NCBI RefSeq assembly: GCF_004114535.1
Contig: NZ_LBJC01000014.1
Coordinates: forward strand, 124,001 to 188,000
Direction: 5' to 3'
DNA from: Bradyrhizobium nanningense
GTDB taxonomy: Bacteria; Pseudomonadota; Alphaproteobacteria; Rhizobiales; Xanthobacteraceae
DNA length: 64,000 bases
Position numbers and translations under genes: made by a program. Positions 57,136-64,000 of the stretch are shown piece after piece (position 1 is the first letter of the stretch; every line of letters starts with the position of its first letter). A model generated the notes under the pieces. It saw only the letters and a program-made list of their open reading frames with translations, was not told where the DNA came from and ran no database searches.

Positions 57136-57149
57136 ACAGGGATGTTGAT

Positions 57150-59066
57150 TTGGCCATCACCCGACGCGATCTCCTGCTCACCGGCACTGCGGCCGCAGCG
57201 CTTCCCGTCCTCGGTTCCTTGGGCAGCGTTCCCGCCATCGGCCCAGCGCAGGCCCAATCCGCCAGTGAGCTGACTTCAAATGGGCCTCCTTGGCGCCATG
57301 CGCTGTCGCTGTTCGGGAAGGTCAAGTACCCCGCCGATTTCAAGCGCTTCGACTATGTCAATCCGGAAGCGCCCAAGGGCGGCGTCGCCCGCCAGATCGC
57401 CGTCGGCACCTTCGACAATTTCAACATCGTCGTGTCGGGCGTGAAGGGGCAGGTCGCAGGCGCCGTCGCATTCATCTACGAATCCCTCACCACGCCCTCG
57501 CTCGACGAAGTCTCGACCGAATACGGCGCGCTGGCCGAGGCCGTCAGCCATCCCGATGATTTCTCCTTCGTCACCTACCGCTTGCGGCCGCAAGCCAAGT
57601 GGCACGACGGCAAGCCGGTCACCCCCGATGACGTGATCTTCTCGCTCGATTCCTTCAAGAAGCACCACCCCATGTACTCGGCCTATTACAGCCATGTGGT
57701 GAAGGCCGAGAAGATCGGCGAGCGCGAGGTGAAGTTCGTATTCGACGCGCCGGGCAACCGCGAATTGCCGCAGATCGTCGGGCAGCTTATCGTCTTGCCG
57801 AAGCATTGGTGGGAGGGGACCGACGCGCAGGGCCGCAAGCGCGATGTGTCGGCGACCACGCTCGAAGTGCCGCTCGGCTCCGGTCCCTACAAGGTCAAGG
57901 ACTTCGTTGCAGGACGGTCGATCGCACTGGAGCGCGTTAGGGATTATTGGGGCCGCGATCTGCCGGCCAATGTGGGCCGCAACAATTTCGACGAGCTGCG
58001 CTACGAATATTTCCGCGACGCCACTGTCGCGATCGAGGCTTTCAAGGCCGATCAGGTCGATTGGCGCACCGAGAACAGCGCGAAGAACTGGGCGACCGCC
58101 TACGACTTCCCGGCCGTCGGCGAAAAGCGCGTGATCCTCGAGGAGTTCGCCAATCGCAGCTCGGGCGTGATGCAGGCCTTCGTGCCGAACCTGCGCCGCG
58201 CCAAGTTCAGCGATCCGCGCGTGCGTCGCGCGCTCAACTACGCATTCGACTTCGAGGAGATGAACAAGCAGATCTTCTACGGCCAGTACAAGCGCATCAG
58301 CAGCTATTTCGATGGCATCGAAGATCTGATGGCAACAGGCGTGCCGCAAGGGAAAGAGCTGGAGATCCTCGAGACCGTCCGTGCTCAGGTCCCGCCCGAA
58401 GTTTTCACGACGGCCTACAGCAATCCGGTGGGGGGCAGTCCGGAGGCCGTGCGCGATAATTTGCGCGAAGCGCTGCGCCTGTTCAAGGAGGCCGGCTACG
58501 AGATACGCGACCGCAAGCTGATCGACGTCAAGACCGGCACCCAGTTCTCCCTGGAATTGCTGAACTCGGATCCGAGCTTCGAGCGGATCACCCTGTTCTA
58601 CAAGCCGTCCCTCGAGCGGCTCGGCATCGCCGTCAGCGTGCGGACGGTCGATCCGACCCAGTACGAGAACAGGACGCGCGAGTGGGATTTCGACATGGTC
58701 ACCAACTCCTGGCCCGAGTCGCAGTCGCCGGGCAACGAGCAGCGCGAGTTCTGGTCGTCCAAGACGGCTGACATCGCCGGCTCCCGCAATCTTGCAGGGA
58801 TCAAGAATCCCGCGATCGACAAGCTGATCGAACGGGTCATCTACGCCAGTGATCGCGACGATCTTGTCGCTGCAGCCAAGGCGCTCGACCGTGTACTGCT
58901 GTGGAATCACTACGTCGTGCCGCAGTGGAATTATCCAAAGGTTCGCACCGCGCGCTGGGATCGCTTCGGCCGGCCGGCGGAATTGCCTAGATATGGCCAG
59001 TCCGGCTTCCCGCTCATCTGGTGGTATGACGCAGACAAGGCGGCGCGGATCGCAAAGAAGTCGTGA
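57150..59066 (+). CDS. Peptide-type ABC transporter substrate-binding protein 1 (YejA-like)
   Basis: A 638-residue family 5 solute receptor with a twin-arginine signal (MAITRRDLLLTG, residues 1-12, then a hydrophobic stretch to AQAQ), so it is probably exported folded by the Tat system. The mature part contains the family sequences FRDATVAIEAFKADQVDWRT and VRRALNYAFDFEEMNKQIF. The start is TTG at 57150; no ATG fits the signal peptide. It is followed by a second receptor and by yejB-yejE-yejF genes, so it probably binds oligopeptides, as YejA does for microcin C-type peptides in enterobacteria. Confidence 0.9.
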   Translation: MAITRRDLLLTGTAAAALPVLGSLGSVPAIGPAQAQSASELTSNGPPWRHALSLFGKVKYPADFKRFDYVNPEAPKGGVARQIAVGTFDNFNIVVSGVKGQVAGAVAFIYESLTTPSLDEVSTEYGALAEAVSHPDDFSFVTYRLRPQAKWHDGKPVTPDDVIFSLDSFKKHHPMYSAYYSHVVKAEKIGEREVKFVFDAPGNRELPQIVGQLIVLPKHWWEGTDAQGRKRDVSATTLEVPLGSGPYKVKDFVAGRSIALERVRDYWGRDLPANVGRNNFDELRYEYFRDATVAIEAFKADQVDWRTENSAKNWATAYDFPAVGEKRVILEEFANRSSGVMQAFVPNLRRAKFSDPRVRRALNYAFDFEEMNKQIFYGQYKRISSYFDGIEDLMATGVPQGKELEILETVRAQVPPEVFTTAYSNPVGGSPEAVRDNLREALRLFKEAGYEIRDRKLIDVKTGTQFSLELLNSDPSFERITLFYKPSLERLGIAVSVRTVDPTQYENRTREWDFDMVTNSWPESQSPGNEQREFWSSKTADIAGSRNLAGIKNPAIDKLIERVIYASDRDDLVAAAKALDRVLLWNHYVVPQWNYPKVRTARWDRFGRPAELPRYGQSGFPLIWWYDADKAARIAKKS

Positions 59067-60952
59067 AGGATATTTCCCGCATGACGCAGATGTCACGACG
59101 GCATGTGCTGATCCTCGGTGTCGGCGGCGCATTCAGCGCTGTCGCACGCCACAGCGCGGCGGCGTCCGAGGGGTCCATCGAGGCTCACGGCATCTCGGCG
59201 TTCGGCGATCTCAAATACTCCGCCGATTTCCATCATTTCGGTTACGTCAATGTCGACGCGCCGAAGGGCGGCGCGTTCTCCCTGATTCCCTCGGTGCGCG
59301 CCTACAACCAGTCTTATTTCACGTTCTCTTCGCTGAACGCCTACATACTGAAGGGTGAGGGCGCGCAGGGCATGGACATGACCTTTGCGCCGTTGATGGC
59401 GCGCGCCAATGACGAGCCCGACGCGATGTACGGGCTTGCAGCGAAATCAGTGCGGATCTCGCCCGACAAACTGGCCTACACCTTCACGATACGGCCCGAG
59501 GCCCGCTTCCACGACGGCTCCAGGCTCACCGCGCACGACGTCGCCTTCTCGCTCAACACGCTGAAGGAGAAGGGGCATCCGCTGATCGTCGTGCAGCTGC
59601 GCGATTTCGTGATGGCCGAGGCGCTGGACGACGTCACCGTGGTCGTCACCTTCGCGCCGAACCGGGCGCGGGACGTGCCGCTCTATGTCGCGAGCCTTCC
59701 AATCTTCTCGAAGGCTTATTACGCCACGCGCGCTTTCGATGAATCGTCGCTCGATACCCCGCTGGGCTCCGGCCCGTACAAGGTCGGCAGGTTCGAGGTC
59801 AACCGCTACATCGAATACGAGCGCGTCAAGGACTGGTGGGGCGCCGACCTGCCGGTGTGCCGCGGCAGCTACAATTTCGACACGGTGCGCTACGAATTCT
59901 ACCGCGACCGCGACGTCGCCTTCGAAGGCTTCACCGGCAAGAACTATCTGTTCCGCGAGGAGCTTACGTCGCGCATCTGGGCGACGCGTTATGATTTCGC
60001 GGCGGTGAAGGACGGTCGCGTCAAGCAAGAGCAGCTGCCGGACGAGACGCCTTCGGGCGCACAGGGTTGGTTCATCAATCTGCGCCGCAACAAGTTCGCG
60101 GATCCGCGCGTGCGCGAAGCGCTGATCTACGCCTTCGATTTCGAGTGGACCAACAAGTCGATCATGTATGGCGCCTATGCACGCACGCACTCGCCGTTCC
60201 AGAATTCCGACATGATGGTGTCCAGCCCGCCTTCGCCGGAAGAGCTCGCGCTGCTCGAGCCCTTCCGCGGCAAGGTGCCCGACGAAGTGTTCGGCCAGCC
60301 CTTCGCGCCGCCGGTATCGGACGGCTCCGGTCAGGACCGCGCCCTGCTGCGCAAGGCGAGCGAGCTGCTCAACGAGGCCGGCTACATCATCAAGGACCGC
60401 AAACGGGTTCTGCCCAATGGCGAGCCTTTCACGATCGAATTCCTCAACGACGAGCAGTCGATCCAGCCGCATCACGGGCCTTATTTGAAGAACCTCGCAA
60501 CGCTCGGGATCGACGCCTCCTTCCGTCTGGTCGATGCCGTGCAATACCGCGCGCGGCTCGAGGATTTCGATTTCGACATGACGATCGAACGCTTCTCGAT
60601 GTCGGCAACTCCAGGCGATGCCATGCGGGCGTTCTTCTCCTCGCAGGCGGCCAAGACCAAGGGCTCGTACAATCTCGCAGGCATCTCCGATCCTGTGATC
60701 GACGCGCTGATCGAGAAGATCATTGCCGCACAGACCCGGGCGGAGCTGACCACGGCCTGCCGGGCCTTCGACCGCGTGTTCCGGGCCGGGCGCTATTGGG
60801 TGCCGCAATGGTATGCCAACTTCCATCGCGTCGCCTATTGGGACCAGTTCAGCCATCCCGCCAAGCCGCCGAAATACGCGCAAGGCGTCGGTGCGCCTGA
60901 GAACTGGTGGTTCGACACGGCGAAGGCCGCCAAGCTCGAGCAGGCGAAATAA
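59063..60952 (+). CDS. Peptide-type ABC transporter substrate-binding protein 2 (YejA-like)
   Basis: A 629-residue receptor paralogous to the preceding one, for example both contain [11 protein letters not shown] and an [16 protein letters not shown] stretch. The N-terminus [20 protein letters not shown] also has an Arg pair, here SRRHVLILG, fitting a Tat signal. The GTG at 59063 overlaps the previous stop as GTGA, although an ATG at 59081 is also possible. Two tandem receptors for one YejBEF transporter widen its ligand range, presumably for different peptides. Confidence 0.9.
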   Translation: MKDISRMTQMSRRHVLILGVGGAFSAVARHSAAASEGSIEAHGISAFGDLKYSADFHHFGYVNVDAPKGGAFSLIPSVRAYNQSYFTFSSLNAYILKGEGAQGMDMTFAPLMARANDEPDAMYGLAAKSVRISPDKLAYTFTIRPEARFHDGSRLTAHDVAFSLNTLKEKGHPLIVVQLRDFVMAEALDDVTVVVTFAPNRARDVPLYVASLPIFSKAYYATRAFDESSLDTPLGSGPYKVGRFEVNRYIEYERVKDWWGADLPVCRGSYNFDTVRYEFYRDRDVAFEGFTGKNYLFREELTSRIWATRYDFAAVKDGRVKQEQLPDETPSGAQGWFINLRRNKFADPRVREALIYAFDFEWTNKSIMYGAYARTHSPFQNSDMMVSSPPSPEELALLEPFRGKVPDEVFGQPFAPPVSDGSGQDRALLRKASELLNEAGYIIKDRKRVLPNGEPFTIEFLNDEQSIQPHHGPYLKNLATLGIDASFRLVDAVQYRARLEDFDFDMTIERFSMSATPGDAMRAFFSSQAAKTKGSYNLAGISDPVIDALIEKIIAAQTRAELTTACRAFDRVFRAGRYWVPQWYANFHRVAYWDQFSHPAKPPKYAQGVGAPENWWFDTAKAAKLEQAK

Positions 60953-60954
60953 TC

Positions 60955-62064
60955 ATGAGCGCCTACATCGCCCGCCGCATCCTCCTGATGATCCCAACGC
61001 TGCTCGGAATCCTGTTCGTGTCCTTCATCGTCGTGCAATTCGCGCCGGGCGGCCCGGTCGAGCGCGTCATCGCGCAACTCTCGGGAGCCGATACCGGCGG
61101 CACGTCGCGCATTTCGGGCGGCGGCGACTTTGCGCAGCGCGCGCCGGGACAGTTGGGGGCCGGCGGCGATGCCATCAACTCGAAATATCGCGGCGCGCAG
61201 GGTCTTGATCCTGACTTCATCAAGAAGCTCGAGGCACAGTTCGGTTTCGACAAGCCGGCACCGGAGCGTTTCGCTCTGATGGTTTGGAATTTCGCCCGCT
61301 TCGATTTCGGCAAGAGTTATTTTCGTGACGTCAGCGTGCTCCAGCTCATCAAGGAGAAGCTGCCGGTCTCGATTTCGCTCGGGCTCTGGCTGACGCTGAT
61401 CACCTATTTGATCTCGATCCCGCTCGGCATCCGCAAGGCGGTGAAGGACGGCACGCGCTTCGACACCTGGACATCGACCATTCTCGTGCTGGGCTATGCC
61501 ATTCCCGGCTTTCTGTTCGCGATCCTCCTCATCATCCTGTTCGCCGGCGGTTCCTTCTTCAACTGGTTCCCGCTGCGCGGACTGACCTCGGACGGCTGGT
61601 CGCAGTTTCCCTGGTACTGGAAGATCATCGATTACTTCTGGCATCTGACGCTGCCGCTGATCGCCATGGGGTTAGGTGCGTTCACCACCATGACGTTCCT
61701 GACGAAGAACTCGTTCCTGGACGAGATCCGCAAGCAATACGTCATGACTGCGCGTGCCAAGGGTTGCAGCGAGGGGCGGGTGCTTTACGGCCATGTCTTC
61801 CGCAACGCGATGCTGATCGTGATCGCGGGCTTTCCCGGCACCTTCATCCATGCCTTCTTTTCGGGTTCGCTTCTGATCGAGACCATCTTCTCGCTGGACG
61901 GGCTGGGCCTGCTCAGCTTCGAGAGCGTGCTCAACCGCGACTATCCCGTGGTGTTCGGCACGCTCTACATCTTTTCGTTGGTCGGCCTCGTGATCAATCT
62001 GGTCTCCGACCTGACCTATATGTGGATCGACCCCCGGATCGATTTCGAGGCGCGGGAGGTCTGA
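60955..62064 (+). CDS. yejB: Oligopeptide ABC transporter permease YejB
   Basis: A 369-residue permease of the DppB/YejB type. The first helix ([18 protein letters not shown]) is followed by a long periplasmic loop with a Gly-rich stretch, and the EAA-type cytoplasmic loop is [20 protein letters not shown] (about 263-282). The extended periplasmic insert is characteristic of YejB. The ATG at 60955 is two bases after the receptor stop; the TGA overlaps the yejE ATG (TGATG). Confidence 0.92.
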   Translation: MSAYIARRILLMIPTLLGILFVSFIVVQFAPGGPVERVIAQLSGADTGGTSRISGGGDFAQRAPGQLGAGGDAINSKYRGAQGLDPDFIKKLEAQFGFDKPAPERFALMVWNFARFDFGKSYFRDVSVLQLIKEKLPVSISLGLWLTLITYLISIPLGIRKAVKDGTRFDTWTSTILVLGYAIPGFLFAILLIILFAGGSFFNWFPLRGLTSDGWSQFPWYWKIIDYFWHLTLPLIAMGLGAFTTMTFLTKNSFLDEIRKQYVMTARAKGCSEGRVLYGHVFRNAMLIVIAGFPGTFIHAFFSGSLLIETIFSLDGLGLLSFESVLNRDYPVVFGTLYIFSLVGLVINLVSDLTYMWIDPRIDFEAREV

Positions 62065-63242
62065 TGACGATTACTGCGCCGACGCCGATCGAGACCACGA
62101 CCCAGTCGCCGCTCGGCGAGGTCGTTCCGATCACGCGCAAGCCCTTTGCGCCTTCGCCGCTGAACAGGCGGCGGTGGCAGAACTTCAAGGCCAATCGCCG
62201 CGGCTACTGGTCGTTCTGGATCTTCATCGCCCTGTTCGTGGTCTCGCTGTTCGCCGAGCTGATCGCCAACGACCGCCCCTTCCTGGTCAAGTTCGACGGC
62301 CATCTCTATTGGCCGGCCTTCGTGACCTATTCCGAAACCACCTTCGGCGGTGACTTCGAAACGGCTGCCGACTATCGCGATCCCTATCTGCAGAAGCTGA
62401 TCAAGGAGAAGAACGGCAGCATCGTCTGGCCGCTGATCCGCTATTCCTACGACACCCATAATCTCGATCTGCCGACGCCGGCACCGTCGCCGCCGACCTG
62501 GATGTTGACCGAGAAGCAGTGCCAGCCGGTGGTGGAGAAGAAGGGGCTGAAGAGCTGCCGCGACCTCGAATATAACTGGCTCGGCACCGACGATCAGGGC
62601 CGCGATGTCGTCGCGCGGCTGATCTATGGCTTCCGTATCTCGGTGCTGTTCGGCCTTTGCCTCACCATCGTCTCGTCCGTCATCGGCATCGCAGCGGGCG
62701 CGGTGCAGGGCTATTTCGGCGGTCGGGTCGATCTCATCTTCCAGCGCTTCATCGAGATCTGGACGGCGATTCCCTCGCTCTATCTTCTCCTGATCCTGTC
62801 CTCGGTGCTGGTGCCCGGCTTCTTCGTTCTGCTTGGTATCCTCCTGCTGTTCTCCTGGGTCTCGCTGGTCGGTCTCGTGCGGGCCGAATTCCTGCGCGGC
62901 CGCAATTTCGAATACATCCAGGCGGCGCGGGCGCTCGGCGTGTCCAACCCGGTCATCATGTTCCGCCACCTGCTGCCGAATGCGATGGTGGCGACCATGA
63001 CGTTCCTGCCCTTCATCGTGTCGAGCTCGGTGATGACGCTGACGGCACTCGATTTCCTGGGCTTCGGCCTGCCGCCGGGATCGCCATCGCTCGGCGAATT
63101 GCTGTCGCAGGCCAAGTCCAACGTGCAGGCGCCCTGGCTCGGCTTCTCCGGCTTCTTCTCGGTCGCGATCATGCTGTCGCTCCTGATCTTCATCGGCGAA
63201 GCGGTGCGCGACGCCTTCGATCCGCGCAAGACGTTCAGGTAA
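62064..63242 (+). CDS. yejE: Oligopeptide ABC transporter permease YejE
   Basis: A 392-residue permease of the DppC/YejE type. A cytoplasmic N-terminal tail precedes the first helix (about 50-68: SFWIFIALFVVSLFAEL), then comes a large periplasmic domain that includes the charged region YNWLGTDDQGRDVVARLIYG. The C-terminal EAA loop is QAARALGVSNPVIMFRHLLP (about 292-311). It pairs with YejB to form the channel. The ATG at 62064 shares a base with the yejB stop. Confidence 0.92.
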   Translation: MTITAPTPIETTTQSPLGEVVPITRKPFAPSPLNRRRWQNFKANRRGYWSFWIFIALFVVSLFAELIANDRPFLVKFDGHLYWPAFVTYSETTFGGDFETAADYRDPYLQKLIKEKNGSIVWPLIRYSYDTHNLDLPTPAPSPPTWMLTEKQCQPVVEKKGLKSCRDLEYNWLGTDDQGRDVVARLIYGFRISVLFGLCLTIVSSVIGIAAGAVQGYFGGRVDLIFQRFIEIWTAIPSLYLLLILSSVLVPGFFVLLGILLLFSWVSLVGLVRAEFLRGRNFEYIQAARALGVSNPVIMFRHLLPNAMVATMTFLPFIVSSSVMTLTALDFLGFGLPPGSPSLGELLSQAKSNVQAPWLGFSGFFSVAIMLSLLIFIGEAVRDAFDPRKTFR

Positions 63243-63248
63243 GACCGA

Positions 63249-64000
63249 TGGACGCGATCAACCAGCCCCTGCTCGCCGTGCGCGACCTTTCGGTGGCCTT
63301 CCACCAGGGCGGCGCCACCACGCTCGCGGTCGACAAGATCTCGTTCCAGATCAAGCGCGGCGAATGCCTGGCGCTGGTCGGCGAATCCGGCTCCGGCAAG
63401 TCGGTCAGCGCGCTTTCGATTCTCAAGCTGCTGCCCTATCCGAACGCCTCGCACCCGTCGGGGAGCATCCGCTTCAAGGGGCAGGAGCTGATCAAGCGCT
63501 CCGAGCAGGAGATGCGGGAGATCAGAGGCAGCGACATCTCCATCATCTTCCAGGAGCCGATGACCTCGCTCAATCCGCTGCATACGATCGAGGCGCAGAT
63601 CGGCGAGATCATCCAGCTGCACAATCCGACCAGCAATGCCGAGGCGCGCAGGCGAACGCTGGAGCTCTTGACGCAGGTCGGCATTCCCGAGCCCGAAACG
63701 CGGCTGAACAGCTATCCGCATCAGCTTTCTGGCGGCCAGCGCCAGCGCGTGATGATCGCGATGGCGCTCGCCAACGAGCCGGACCTCTTGATCGCGGACG
63801 AGCCGACGACGGCGCTCGACGTCACCGTGCAGGCGCAGATCCTGGCGCTGCTCGCCGAGATCCGCTCGCGGCTCGGCATGAGCCTGCTCTTCATCACCCA
63901 CGATCTCGGCATCGTGCGCCGCATCGCCGACACGGTCTGTGTCATGAAGAGCGGTGAGATCGTCGAGCAGGGACCGGTCGAGCAGGTCTTCAAGTCGCCG
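63249..64000 (+). CDS. yejF: Oligopeptide ABC transporter ATP-binding protein YejF (3' end outside the window)
   Basis: The first 250 residues of an ABC ATPase of the oligopeptide type. Walker A is GESGSGKSV (about 44-52), the Q-loop is [10 protein letters not shown], the signature is LSGGQRQRV and Walker B is [12 protein letters not shown]. YejF is normally a double-ATPase protein of about 540 residues, so roughly the second half lies beyond base 64000. The ATG at 63249 lies six bases after the yejE stop. Confidence 0.93.

Overview
The window looks like a chromosomal segment of an alphaproteobacterium, most likely Bradyrhizobium or a close relative. The DNA is GC-rich, genes are packed in short operons with ATGA-type overlaps, a CycM-type membrane-anchored cytochrome c is present, and the gaps hold the short palindromic repeats that are common in Bradyrhizobium genomes. 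I see no rRNA, tRNA, CRISPR array, transposase or phage gene.

Bases 1-15,060 read as an aromatic-acid (lignin monomer) region. A feruloyl-CoA synthase and a crotonase activate and cleave hydroxycinnamates. A TRAP transporter (DctP/DctQ/DctM) with a DUF3237 partner imports an organic acid, PobA hydroxylates 4-hydroxybenzoate to protocatechuate, and a hotdog thioesterase follows. A LysR/flavin-like protein pair comes next. Then comes a branched-chain-type ABC importer with a fused LivM-LivG and no binding protein of its own, read away from a MarR regulator. Similar AT-rich operator words (GTTAT-N5-ATAAC) lie in front of the crotonase gene, pobA and the MarR/ABC divergent promoter, which suggests one MarR-controlled regulon.

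Bases 15,408-22,819 hold a small XRE regulator and a six-gene membrane complex of the hydrogenase-4/complex I type (hyfB, C, E, F, G, I). Its large subunit has lost nickel-binding cysteines: the RxCGxC motif reads R-T-S-G-D-S. It is therefore probably not a hydrogenase but an energy-converting hydrogenase-related (Ehr) complex. A glycerate 2-kinase follows on the other strand.

Bases 24,348-44,768 hold a second large catabolic block: four paralogous binding proteins in a row, several with their own terminator, then LivM-LivH-LivF-LivG and an IclR regulator. Divergently there is a pimFABCD-like operon (fused hydratase/dehydrogenase, acyl-CoA ligase, thiolase, two acyl-CoA dehydrogenases, an SDR) and glycerol kinase. 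By analogy with the pim operon of Rhodopseudomonas palustris it should degrade dicarboxylic or fatty acids. A perfect inverted repeat lies between the IclR gene and the operon. Nearly every larger gap in the operon carries a different palindromic repeat.

Bases 44,961-64,000 are mostly housekeeping: a GNAT acetyltransferase, a threonine-dehydratase-like PLP enzyme divergent from an apparently leaderless ArsR gene, a GST, metF-metH (with a 22-base perfect palindrome over a candidate promoter), an LLM oxidoreductase, kdsB-pheA, cycM, and a Yej-type peptide ABC transporter with two tandem binding proteins. The last gene (yejF) runs off the window.
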